NCBI GenBank assembly: GCA_963794685.1
Contig: CAWCFK010000005.1
Location: 806,001-870,000, forward strand
Direction of reading: 5' to 3'
From: CAVTWH01 sp963794685
Lineage (GTDB): Bacteria; Actinomycetota; Actinomycetes; Mycobacteriales; Micromonosporaceae
Length of the DNA: 64,000 bases
A program made the translations under genes and the position numbers. Of this stretch, positions 25,631 to 33,934 are shown in pieces. The notes below the pieces were generated by a model that was not told where the DNA came from, made no database searches, and saw only the letters and a program-made list of their open reading frames with translations. Each line of letters opens with the position of its first letter. Position 1 is the stretch's first letter.

Positions 25631-27357
25631 GACAGCCACACCCGTCCGCAGTGCACCGGAAGCGGGCCGACGACCGGATCGGCGACGATCCGCTCGGCGG
25701 TCACCTGCCGGCCGCGCCCCCGCAGCCAGGTCCGGAGCTGGTCGACTACCGGGTCGAGCTGGTGCGGGGTGGCCAGCTCGAGGAAGCGGGTACCGCTGGA
25801 CGCGCCGGCCAGGGCGGTCCGCACCTCGGCCGGCGCCTGGGCGTGCGCCACGGCCGCGCCGAGCGCGTGCTGGATCGCGGCATCGGGGCCGTACCCCCAT
25901 TCGGCGACCCGGATCTCCCCGGTGGCGTCCACCGCCTCCACCATGGCCAGCCCGGTGCCCGGCAGGGCGTAGCGGCGCAGCGTCACGGTGCGGTCGAAGT
26001 ACTCGGCGCACAAGCTCCACAGCGTCCGGTGCCCGGGGCGGGTCAGCTGCTCCCAGCCGAGCTCGGTGGCCCGCTCCCCCGCCGACACCTGCGGCCCGAG
26101 GCAGCGCAGGACCCCGTCGAGCAGCCAGCGCCGGTGTGAGTACCCGGCGGCCGGTCCGCCCGACGCCCCGGCCCCGCTCCGGCGGCCGGCCCAGTCGCGG
26201 ACACCGGCGAGCACGGCGTTCAGGCCGGCCTGCGCCCGGTCGGTGCCCCAACCGGCCCGCCGCACCACCGGGTTCGCCGGTTCGGCCGGGTCGACCGGCA
26301 GCAGGTCCACGGTGGCCAGCGAGAGCGGCAGCTGGGTGAGGTCGAGGTCGCGGCCCCGTCGCAGGATGCCGGTCCACCGGGCGGTCAGCGGGGCGAGGGC
26401 GGTGAGCGCCTCGTCCGCGGTCACCGGGGATGCGTCGGGCCAGTCGCCGTCGGCCTCGGCGGCCGGTACGGCGGATTGCGGTGCGGCGGCCGCGGGCGGC
26501 CGCGGACGTTCCGGAAGCTGGCGGGTGTTCAGCTCCGGCCCGTGGACCAGAGTCAGTGCCGGCGTACCGGCCTCGTGATCGGGGGTGAGGTCCCCGGCCA
26601 CCAACCGGCTCAGGATCGCGTGCCCGGCGAGCGATCCGGCCAGCACGGCGCTCAGCGGTCGGGGCGCGGCCAGCTCGGGCTCCGCCGCGGCCCAGCCGTC
26701 GGCCCGCCCGGCCACCGCCAGGAAGTCGGCCATTGCCGCCGGACCGGCCAGCGCGGGTCCGACGAGCGCGACACCGGACCGCGCGGCGACCGGCAACAGC
26801 GGCAGCTGCGGGTGGGACCGGCTGATGCCCATCGGATCCAGTGCGGCGACGCTGTCCTCGACCACCACCACGGCAGCCAACCGGCCGGCCGTATCGTCCA
26901 CATCGGACAGTGCGACGGCCTCGACGCCGTACCGGGTCAGCGCCCGTAGCAGCACCGCGACGGCGGGACCGCCGCCGAGCACACCGACCCGGCACGAGCG
27001 CAGCTCGGCAAACGCCTTGTACGGCTCGGCACAGTGCGCCTCCAGGTAGCTGAGCACCTCGACATAGCGGGCCGCGGTGGCCGCGTCGGGTGCCGCGGTG
27101 CCGAGGCTGTCGAGGTCGAGCAGGATGTCGCGCTGTACCAGGGCCTGCAGGACCCGGTCGAGGACCGCCCGCGCGGACTCGTTGCCCACGGCGGCGACCA
27201 GCTCGTCCAGATCGGTACCGGCGGCCAGCAGCCCGACCTGCGAGTCGAGCACCGGATAGAGGGCAGCCGGCGCGGTGAGGACGAACGCCGGGCCGTGGCC
27301 GGTGAAGTAGACGCCCTGGGGTACCGGGGCGAAGTGGGTGCCCGGCCGCAGCTTCAC
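25627..27357 (-). CDS. ocin-ThiF-like leader-binding protein (TbtF-like)
   Basis: This 576-residue protein matches the ocin-ThiF-like partners of thiopeptide YcaO enzymes. It opens VKLRPGTHFAPVPQGVYFTGHGPAFVLTAP, the start of the RiPP recognition element, and continues with a degenerate ThiF/E1 Rossmann segment (CRVGVLGGGPAVAVLLRALTRYGVEAV). It lacks catalytic E1 features and should deliver the leader peptide to YcaO. The GTG at 27357 is chosen because it overlaps the dehydratase stop in a GTGA pattern; another GTG two codons upstream is possible. Its paralogue in the rightward operon starts with the same VKLRPG block. Confidence 0.85.
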   Translation of the reverse strand: MKLRPGTHFAPVPQGVYFTGHGPAFVLTAPAALYPVLDSQVGLLAAGTDLDELVAAVGNESARAVLDRVLQALVQRDILLDLDSLGTAAPDAATAARYVEVLSYLEAHCAEPYKAFAELRSCRVGVLGGGPAVAVLLRALTRYGVEAVALSDVDDTAGRLAAVVVVEDSVAALDPMGISRSHPQLPLLPVAARSGVALVGPALAGPAAMADFLAVAGRADGWAAAEPELAAPRPLSAVLAGSLAGHAILSRLVAGDLTPDHEAGTPALTLVHGPELNTRQLPERPRPPAAAAPQSAVPAAEADGDWPDASPVTADEALTALAPLTARWTGILRRGRDLDLTQLPLSLATVDLLPVDPAEPANPVVRRAGWGTDRAQAGLNAVLAGVRDWAGRRSGAGASGGPAAGYSHRRWLLDGVLRCLGPQVSAGERATELGWEQLTRPGHRTLWSLCAEYFDRTVTLRRYALPGTGLAMVEAVDATGEIRVAEWGYGPDAAIQHALGAAVAHAQAPAEVRTALAGASSGTRFLELATPHQLDPVVDQLRTWLRGRGRQVTAERIVADPVVGPLPVHCGRVWLS

Positions 27358-29930
27358 CCGCACGGGACACCGCCACGGTCGTACTCGACGGCCCACTCGA
27401 CCGCGTGGGCGCCGGCCCGTACCCCCGGCAGCGCCTCCTCGAGGTAGCCGGTGCCCCGCCGCTCCAGCAGCTTCGGCAGGACCCGTACCATCAGCGCGCT
27501 GCCGAGATCGACATACTGCGGCTTCTCCCGGCGGCGGGCGTTGAGGTAGCGGCCGAGTTGACCGGTCATCCCGTCCTCCCCCACATCCTGCGTGGAGGGC
27601 ATGCCCAGCGGTGTCTTCAACATGATCTCCTCGCCGATCTGGTGGGCGGCCCGCCAGGCGGTGACCGCGAGCAGGTACTCCGCCTCGTCCATCGGCTCCG
27701 CCGCCGAGGGCAGGTCGTTGCCGGGGTACCAGCGCCGTCGTTGCAGGACCACCTGCCCGGCGGTCAGCCGGGGATAGCTGACGGTCGGGTCGGTCTGCGC
27801 GGTCCAGCCGGTACGCCCCTGGTGCACCCGGCCCACCGGGTCGAACGCGACCCGGCCGGTGTCGTGCAGCCACACGGCGAGGGTGAGCGCGGCCGGCTGG
27901 AGTTCGATCCACTTCATGCCGAGCCCCATCACACGCAGCGGCGTACCGGCGCGGTCGAGCACGGCGAGCGCATCGGTGGCCGGGTCGTGGACCAGTTGCA
28001 CGCCCAGCCACTCGTCCCCGGCGATGGTGTCCTCGAGCAGCCGGACGCGGTGGTTGATGTTCGACCGGTGCAGGCCGTGGTCCTCGACCAGGCGGGTGCC
28101 GGGCTCGCCGTAGAGCTCGCCGATCCGGGCCGTCAGGCGGTGGGCCGCGTCGCCGCCCAGGTCCGCCTGGGCGCCGAGGAAGCGGGTGGAGATCTGCCCG
28201 TGCCCGGTGTAGCAGGCGTTCAGCACCAGCCGGCCGGCCACCGGCTGGACCAGCAGGCCGTAGGAGGCGGCGGGCGGCTGGAACCGCTCGGGCAGCCGGT
28301 CGGCGAGCCCGGCCAGCCAGTCCGGATTGAGGTCCAGTTCGGCGCTGCCGGCGGCGGCGCGGATCCGGCCGGTGACCGCGGAGACCGCGTGGGTCCGCTG
28401 GCGGAGCAGTTCGCCGAGGCTGCCGTCGGCCGGCCCCCACTCCCGGGCGGTGTGCGCGTCCAGCCGCAGTTCCCGGCGGCGGACCAGCTCCACCAACTCC
28501 TCGGCGTGCTCGACGAGGCTGACCCGGGCACCCGGACCGAACCGGTCGACGAAGGCGCGGGACAGCATCGCGCGGATCTCGTTGTGCCGATCGAAGAGCG
28601 TGTGGAACTGCGTGACCCGGGCCAGGTCGACCAGCGCCGGCTCGTACCCGCGCGCCGAGACGGTGCCCGGCGGCAGCAGGTAGTCCTCGTTGACGTGCAC
28701 CTTGGCCGGGCAGGCGGTCAGGTCGTTGAGCGCCGCCTCGGTGGCCCGGACCCGGGCCAGGGCGGCGATCCGCTCGCCCACCGAGCCGTGGCTCACCAGG
28801 TCCAGTGCGGCACGCAGGTTGCCCAGCAGCTGGGCCGCGGCCGGGTGTCGCTGCGCCAGCAGCTCGCGGGCCGGCGTTACCGGGTCGGCCGCCTGCTCGT
28901 CGAGGACCGGGGCGGCCACCAGGATCTGCGCGGACAGCACGGCGCTGACCAGCCGGCCGGCGTCGGCGACCGGCACCGCCAGCCGGTCGGCGAGTTCCAG
29001 GACCAGCCGTTCGGTGCCGATCGGGCCGGTCGCGGTGAGCCGCTGCACCAGGCGCAGCTGCGGGTTGAGTTCGACCTCGAGCACCCGGCGGTGGCCCGGC
29101 GCGACCTGGTGGAAGCGCAGCTTGCCGTCGGTCTCGCGCAGCGTCGGGTTGCGCTGCACCGACAGCGGCGCCGGGCCGACTCCGGGCGGCGCGACGATTC
29201 CGTTGAGCAGGCTGGAGAACAGCGCCCGGTCCGGGCTGACCACCGAACGGGTCGCCGACCGGTCGAAGCCCGCCTGGTCCAGCGCCGGCCCGGTGGCTTC
29301 CCAGGTGGCGAAGCCGACGGCGGTCAGCCGGGCCAGCGGGCTCACCCGGACCAGCGCCCGGGCGACGTGCTGGATCAGGCCGCGCTCGGACTTGCGGTCG
29401 CGGGCGCTGGGCCGGCCGGGCGAGCGCCGGTAGCGCTGGGCGGCGTCCAGCACCTGCGGGGAGTTCAGCGCGAGGGAGAGCAGGAAGGGTTCACTGCCCA
29501 GCAGCTCGGCGAAGGTCTCCCGCTCGGCGGCCAGGAAACTCGGGTGCCCGGTCCGGACGGCGCTACGGGCCAGCGCGGCCCGCTCGGCGGCGGCCAGCCA
29601 GCCGGTCACCGTGGCAGGCAGGTCGATGTCCCAGCGGCCGGGCTCCGGATCGCGCCCGTTGAAGATGGCGCGCTTGAGCTGAAGCAGCCGGTGCCGGTCG
29701 CGTCCGGCGACGGTACCGGCGAGGGCGAACAGGTCGTCACAGGCCCGCTCGCGCAGGGCCGCCCGCTGCTGCTCGGCCAGGTACAGGGTGCTCAGCGCCA
29801 GGCGCAGGTCGGCGCCGCCGAAACGGCGACCGCGCATCGGGTTCAGCCGCAGCATCGCGGTGTCGGCGAGGCGCCAGCCGTACTGGGCCGGCGGCGGGCT
29901 CGGGTGCGGTCGGGTCATGAGCTCGGTCAC
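27354..29930 (-). CDS. Lantibiotic dehydratase, glutamylation type (TbtB-like LanB)
   Basis: This 858-residue protein is a LanB N-terminal (tRNA-Glu-dependent glutamylation) enzyme without the C-terminal SpaB_C domain, as expected for a split system. It keeps the core RSERG-like block DRKSERGLIQHVARALVRVSPLARLTAVGFATWE, and later LNDLTACPAKVHVNEDYLLPPG, LFDRHNEIRAMLSRAFVDRFG and QVVLQRRRWYPG. It would glutamylate Ser/Thr residues of the Ser-rich core. The GTG at 29930 is preferred because AGAGG lies 6 bases before it; an in-frame ATG four codons later has no ribosome site. It ends inside the start of the ThiF-like gene. Confidence 0.9.
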   Translation of the reverse strand: MTELMTRPHPSPPPAQYGWRLADTAMLRLNPMRGRRFGGADLRLALSTLYLAEQQRAALRERACDDLFALAGTVAGRDRHRLLQLKRAIFNGRDPEPGRWDIDLPATVTGWLAAAERAALARSAVRTGHPSFLAAERETFAELLGSEPFLLSLALNSPQVLDAAQRYRRSPGRPSARDRKSERGLIQHVARALVRVSPLARLTAVGFATWEATGPALDQAGFDRSATRSVVSPDRALFSSLLNGIVAPPGVGPAPLSVQRNPTLRETDGKLRFHQVAPGHRRVLEVELNPQLRLVQRLTATGPIGTERLVLELADRLAVPVADAGRLVSAVLSAQILVAAPVLDEQAADPVTPARELLAQRHPAAAQLLGNLRAALDLVSHGSVGERIAALARVRATEAALNDLTACPAKVHVNEDYLLPPGTVSARGYEPALVDLARVTQFHTLFDRHNEIRAMLSRAFVDRFGPGARVSLVEHAEELVELVRRRELRLDAHTAREWGPADGSLGELLRQRTHAVSAVTGRIRAAAGSAELDLNPDWLAGLADRLPERFQPPAASYGLLVQPVAGRLVLNACYTGHGQISTRFLGAQADLGGDAAHRLTARIGELYGEPGTRLVEDHGLHRSNINHRVRLLEDTIAGDEWLGVQLVHDPATDALAVLDRAGTPLRVMGLGMKWIELQPAALTLAVWLHDTGRVAFDPVGRVHQGRTGWTAQTDPTVSYPRLTAGQVVLQRRRWYPGNDLPSAAEPMDEAEYLLAVTAWRAAHQIGEEIMLKTPLGMPSTQDVGEDGMTGQLGRYLNARRREKPQYVDLGSALMVRVLPKLLERRGTGYLEEALPGVRAGAHAVEWAVEYDRGGVPCG

Positions 29931-29981
29931 GGTCCACCTCTTCGAGTTTGTGGGGATCCGGCAGGCCCGTGGCGGCAACGC

Positions 29982-31031
29982 TCAGGCCAGTTCCCGGCTG
30001 AATTCCCGCACCCGGGCGATCGAGTCCTGACCGAGCAGCCGGTCGGTGGCTTCGCTGATCCCGTAGCACAGGTAGTAGCGCTGCACCGGCGTGATGCCGA
30101 AGCAGGTCAGGCAGGCGTAGAGGACGTTGAGCACGACACGGTGGGCGATGTGCCGGTAGGACGGGTTGGCGATCAGTGCGCTGCCCAGCACCTCGCCGAT
30201 GAAGTCGCTGCGCACCGGGGTGCCCAGCGGCATCTCCATCTCGCCGACGGCGTCGGCGAGAGTCCGTTCGGTGAGGTGTCCGCCGGCCGCGAGCGCCTCG
30301 GCGACACCCCACGCGTACTGGATCGCGGACTGCCACAGCAGCAGGGCCGGGTCGGTGAGCGGGGTGTTCAGCGCATCGAAGAAGACCTGCTGGTCGGTGT
30401 CGAACCGGGCGGCGAACCGGGACTTCAGGTCCACGTGGTTGCCGGTGGCCGAGGAGATGCCCTCGGCGTGCGAGCGGTACGGCAGCGCGCCGGCGCTGAT
30501 CCCACGCGGGTGCGAACGGGCCAGCACGGCCATCACCTGGGCCAGGTGCGCAAGGATCTGCGCGTCCGGCACGGCGGCGCTGGCCAGCACCGGCTCCAGG
30601 AAGCGACCCATGATCTGCTCGCTGGCCCGGGAGAGCTCCGGCTGGGCCGGTAGCCGGGGCAGCGCTGGTCGCACGTCGACGAAGCCCTGCGGATGGCGCG
30701 GCAGCAGCTCGTCCCGCACGTTCTCCCAGCGCGCCAGCTCCTGCGCGCGGGCCAGGTAGGCCGATTCCGTCGGGGTTTCGGCGTTGCGGGCAGCCGCCAG
30801 TGCACCCGCCTGGGCGGCGAACTCGGCCGCGCGGACCTCACGCCCGTCATACGGCCGGGCGGTGACCTGCAGATGGGACCCGTGCAACCAGCCGCGGCGC
30901 AGGTGGACGACCGGAAGCTGCTGCGCGGACTTGAGCCGTGTCAACGGCTCGGTGAGTCCTCGCAGCAGCTCCCGTGGATTCTCCGAATAGTCGAAAATCC
31001 GAATGGCCAAGCCCGGACCGATACTCTTCAT
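29982..31031 (-). CDS. Thiopeptide pyridine-synthase-like protein (TbtD/TclM-like)
   Basis: This 349-residue protein is the first enzyme gene after the precursors. Its N-terminus (GLAIRIFDYSENPRELLRGLTEPLTRLKSAQQLPVVHLRRGWLHGSHLQVTAR) follows the pattern of the thiopeptide cycloaddition enzymes: a strand, a variable helix and a R-x-W-x-x-G-x-H-L strand. The rest is alpha-helical with ITPVQRYYLCYGISEATDRLLGQDS near the end. Such enzymes join two dehydroalanines into a pyridine or dehydropiperidine and release the leader. The match is by pattern and position, not a catalytic motif, so a second SpaB_C-like protein of unknown role is the alternative. Confidence 0.65.
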   Translation of the reverse strand: MKSIGPGLAIRIFDYSENPRELLRGLTEPLTRLKSAQQLPVVHLRRGWLHGSHLQVTARPYDGREVRAAEFAAQAGALAAARNAETPTESAYLARAQELARWENVRDELLPRHPQGFVDVRPALPRLPAQPELSRASEQIMGRFLEPVLASAAVPDAQILAHLAQVMAVLARSHPRGISAGALPYRSHAEGISSATGNHVDLKSRFAARFDTDQQVFFDALNTPLTDPALLLWQSAIQYAWGVAEALAAGGHLTERTLADAVGEMEMPLGTPVRSDFIGEVLGSALIANPSYRHIAHRVVLNVLYACLTCFGITPVQRYYLCYGISEATDRLLGQDSIARVREFSRELA

Positions 31032-31227
31032 GGCGACTCCAGGAGGGACACGAAACGCGCGCCAGCGTGAGACTGGGGAGGCGTTCGCAGGTGGCCGGTC
31101 AACGTCTTGTCACCGGACGAGTCGTGCTGCCCGGTTATCAGAAACCGGGTGGTGGTGCTGCCCGGTTGTCAGGAGCCGGGCGGGTGATGCGGGTGTCAGC
31201 GGGGCCAGCGGGGCCCGGCTTCGGTGT

Positions 31228-31422
31228 TCAGCAGCAGGACGACGAGGTCGACAGCGAGCCGCTGGCGTTGAGGGTGTCCTCGGTGAGGATCTCCTCGCCG
31301 TCCGGGGTGTAGGCGATGATGATGACGATCGAGGCGCCCATGTCGGGCAGCGCGACGGCGTCGGTGGCGTCCAGGACGCCCAGCTCGTTCACGTCGAACG
31401 AGGCGAAGTCGACAGTGTTCAT
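31228..31422 (-). CDS. RiPP precursor peptide A
   Basis: This 64-residue precursor has a thiopeptide-type leader: acidic, with FASFDVNELGVLDATDAVALPDMGAS, like the VALPENGAS-type leaders of known thiazolyl peptides. Unusually, the motif is followed by a hydrophobic and acidic stretch (IVIIIAYTPDGEEILTEDTL) and then the Ser-rich C-terminus NASGSLSTSSSCC. Only two Cys occur, residues 63 and 64. The ATG is preceded by AAAGGA. It lies downstream of a near copy and upstream of the pyridine-synthase-like gene in the same direction. The mature segment cannot be fixed; residues from about 52 on are the best guess. Confidence 0.85.
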   Translation of the reverse strand: MNTVDFASFDVNELGVLDATDAVALPDMGASIVIIIAYTPDGEEILTEDTLNASGSLSTSSSCC

Positions 31423-31554
31423 GTCCGTTCCTTTCGGGTTGGTGGTAACCCCGGGCACCCCCGGTGGGTTCCGGGGCGGTGGGTCACGCGACGCGCGGCC
31501 CGTGGTGCCTGCCAGCTCCGTTGTCCCTGCGGCGCAAGGACCTCAGGGCTGTGG

Positions 31555-31749
31555 TCAGCAGCAGGAGGACGAGGTCGACAGCGAGCCGCTGCCGTTGAGG
31601 GTGTCCTCGGTGAGGATCTCCTCGCCGTCCGGCGTGTAGGTGATGATGATGACGATCGAGGCGCCCATGTCGGGCAGCGCGACGGCGTCGGTGGCGTCCA
31701 GGACGCCCAGCTCGTTCACGTCGAACGAAGCGAAGTCGACAGCGTTCAT
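31555..31749 (-). CDS. RiPP precursor peptide B
   Basis: This 64-residue precursor differs from precursor A at only three places: residue 3 (Ala for Thr), residue 37 (Thr for Ala) and residue 53 (Gly for Ala). The C-terminus reads NGSGSLSTSSSCC. The ATG follows a clear GGGAGG ribosome site with a 7-base spacer, stronger than that of copy A, and it is the first gene of the leftward operon. The change at residue 53 is next to the first core Ser, so the two genes may give two congeners. Confidence 0.85.
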   Translation of the reverse strand: MNAVDFASFDVNELGVLDATDAVALPDMGASIVIIITYTPDGEEILTEDTLNGSGSLSTSSSCC

Positions 31750-32137
31750 GTGGTTCCTCCCTTCTGGTGCGGGGCTCCGGAAGGCTTTCCGGCGCCGGTT
31801 GTCCGGTGACATGACGAAGCATCATGGTCGACGGCAGCGGCGCACAATAGCCGCCGCGACAGCTAGTTGCCGCCGGGCGTCCGCTGCCGGCCGGCGCCGG
31901 CCCTTGCCCGCCAACGGGAATGGGCACCCACCTGCGCCATTGCCGAACAAGGTGACGGCAACTTGGTGCCAGTGGGCCGATTGCGGGACCGTGACGCTGG
32001 ACTCGACCTGGCCGTACCCCCATGGTGGTAGGCATCCGCGTCCGCACCGACCGCGCCGAGCAGGCGCCGGCCGACCGGCGCCCAGCCTTGCGGCCCTTGC
32101 CACTGCGGCCGCGCTGCTCCCCAGATCGGAGTGAATT
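31750..32137. promoter_or_regulatory. Divergent promoter region of the two main RiPP operons
   Basis: This 388-base gene-free region separates the precursor operon (leftward) from the exporter-peptidase operon (rightward). It includes an inverted repeat TTGCCG (31940-31945) with CGGCAA (31956-31961) near its middle, a plausible regulator site. A CGGAGTG ribosome site precedes the GTG of the ATPase gene. Confidence 0.5.
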
Positions 32138-33166
32138 GTGATTACCGCCAAGGGTCTCACCCGCTCCTTCCGCGCCCGGTCCGGGCCGGTGCCGGCCGTC
32201 AACGGCGTCGACCTGCACGTCGACGAGGGCGAAGTGGTCGCCTTCCTCGGCCCGAACGGCGCCGGCAAGACGACCACCGTCCGGATGCTGGCCACGCTGC
32301 TGACCCCGACCGGTGGCACCGCCACCGTCGACGGGCACGACGTGGTCCGCGAACGCGACAAGGTCCGCCGCGTCATCGGCTACGTCGGCCAGGCCAGCTC
32401 GGTCGCCGACCACCGGGTCGAGGACGAACTGGTCACCCAGGCGCGGCTGCAGGGGATGAGCGCAGCCGCCGCCCGGGCCCGGACCGGCCAGATGATCGAG
32501 CGCTTCGAGCTGGACGGCTTCCGTGGCCGCAGCCTCAACAAGCTCTCCGGTGGCCAGCGCCGCCGCTTCGATCTGGCGCTCGGCATGGTCAACGACCCCC
32601 GGGTGCTGTTCCTCGACGAGCCCTCGGCCGGCCTGGACCCGCAGAGCCGGGCGAACCTGTGGGACCACCTTCGGTCGCTGCGCAACACCAACGGCACCAC
32701 CATCTTCCTGACCACGCACTACCTCGACGAGGCGGACGTGCTCAGCGACCGGATCGTGGTGATCGACGGTGGCCGGGTCATCGCATCGGACACCGCCGAG
32801 GCCCTCAAGTCGCAGGTCGGCGGGGACGTGGTGACCCTGGAGACCGACCAGATCAGCGCGGCGGCCACCGTGGTCGCCGGCGTCGTGCCGGGCAGCGACC
32901 TGGACACCGCGCCGGGGGTGGTGCAGTTCCACACCTCGCAGGCCCAGCGCAAGCTGCCCGAACTGCTGCGCGCCCTGGACCACGCAGGCGTGGAACTGGC
33001 CTCGGTGTCGGTCAAGCGCCCCACCCTCGACGACGTGTTCCTCCGGCTGACCGGCCGGTCACTGCGCGAGGAGAACCCGCCGGCCGCCGCCGCCGCACCG
33101 GTCGCCGGTGTGGACGCCGCCGCACAGTCCACCGAATCCGCCGAGACCGTCGAGGTGAACTCATGA
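32138..33166 (+). CDS. DrrA-like ABC exporter ATPase
   Basis: This 342-residue ATPase has Walker A GPNGAGKTT, Q-loop GYVGQASSV, signature LSGGQRRRFDLALGM, Walker B VLFLDEPSAGLDP and the switch His FLTTHYLDEAD. A DrrA-type C-terminal domain ends KRPTLDDVFLRLTGRSL, followed by an Ala-rich tail. The GTG start has a CGGAG site. It overlaps the permease start by four bases. DrrA proteins power export of antibiotics and give self-resistance. It is the second exporter pair of the cluster, next to the precursor promoter, and so the likelier product exporter. Confidence 0.92.
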   Translation: MITAKGLTRSFRARSGPVPAVNGVDLHVDEGEVVAFLGPNGAGKTTTVRMLATLLTPTGGTATVDGHDVVRERDKVRRVIGYVGQASSVADHRVEDELVTQARLQGMSAAAARARTGQMIERFELDGFRGRSLNKLSGGQRRRFDLALGMVNDPRVLFLDEPSAGLDPQSRANLWDHLRSLRNTNGTTIFLTTHYLDEADVLSDRIVVIDGGRVIASDTAEALKSQVGGDVVTLETDQISAAATVVAGVVPGSDLDTAPGVVQFHTSQAQRKLPELLRALDHAGVELASVSVKRPTLDDVFLRLTGRSLREENPPAAAAAPVAGVDAAAQSTESAETVEVNS

Positions 33167-33924
33167 GCACCAGCCGTACCGCCTGGATCATCTTCCAACG
33201 CTCGATGCGCTTCACCCTGCGCAACCCGGCCTTCGTGGCCATCGGCATCATGCAGCCGTTGCTGTACCTCGTCTTCTTCGGTCCGTTGCTCACCCGGCTC
33301 ACCCAGGCGCCGGGCTTCGGTGGCGGCAACACCTGGCGGGTCTTCGTCCCCGGGCTGCTGGTGCAGCAGTGCCTGTTCGCGGCCGTGTTCGTCGGCTTCG
33401 GACTGATCGCCGAGGCCCGCGGCGGGGTGATCGACCGGATGAAGGTCACCCGGGCCAGTGCGGTCGGGCTGCTCCTCGGCCGGGTCGCCCGCGATGTGCT
33501 GGTGCTGGTGGTCCAGGCCGGCCTGCTCACCGGCGGAGCGCTCATCGCCGGGCTGCGCGCCTCCGTCTCCGGGGTGCTGCTGGCATTCCTGGTACTCGGG
33601 CTCTTCGCGGCCGGTATGTCCGCGCTGTCCTACGGGTTGGCGCTGCGGCTGCGCTCGGAGGAGGCGTTCGGCCAGACGCTGAACAGCCTGATGCTGCCGG
33701 TGCTGCTGCTGTCCGGGGTGCTGCTGCCGCTGAGCCTGGCGCCCGGCTGGCTGGCCGGCATCGCGAAGGCCAACCCGTTGTCGCACATCGTGATCGGCCT
33801 GCGGTCACTCTTCGACGGTCAGCTCACCAGCGGCCACACGCTCACCGGCGTCGCCGTCGCGGTCGGGGTGGCCGTGCTGGCGATGTGGTTCGGAGTGCGC
33901 TCGATCAGCAGCACCGACGGCTGA
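33163..33924 (+). CDS. DrrB-like ABC-2 permease
   Basis: This 253-residue permease has six hydrophobic segments and the DrrB signature: AFVAIGIMQPLLYLVFFGPLL, FVPGLLVQQCLFAAVFVGFGLIAEARGGVIDRMKVTRAS and SLMLPVLLLSGVLLPLSLAPGWL. It is coupled to the ATPase gene by an ATGA overlap and is followed 10 bases later by the first M16 peptidase, linking export and leader removal in one operon. Confidence 0.92.
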   Translation: MSTSRTAWIIFQRSMRFTLRNPAFVAIGIMQPLLYLVFFGPLLTRLTQAPGFGGGNTWRVFVPGLLVQQCLFAAVFVGFGLIAEARGGVIDRMKVTRASAVGLLLGRVARDVLVLVVQAGLLTGGALIAGLRASVSGVLLAFLVLGLFAAGMSALSYGLALRLRSEEAFGQTLNSLMLPVLLLSGVLLPLSLAPGWLAGIAKANPLSHIVIGLRSLFDGQLTSGHTLTGVAVAVGVAVLAMWFGVRSISSTDG

Positions 33925-33934
33925 GGCGGCGGAC

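Larger units (their letters stand above)
31228..31749 (-). repeat. Tandem duplication of the precursor gene
   Basis: Two direct copies of the 195-base precursor gene stand 132 bases apart and differ at only a few bases. The spacers before the two start codons differ more, so selection or recent conversion has kept the coding parts alike. Confidence 0.9.
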
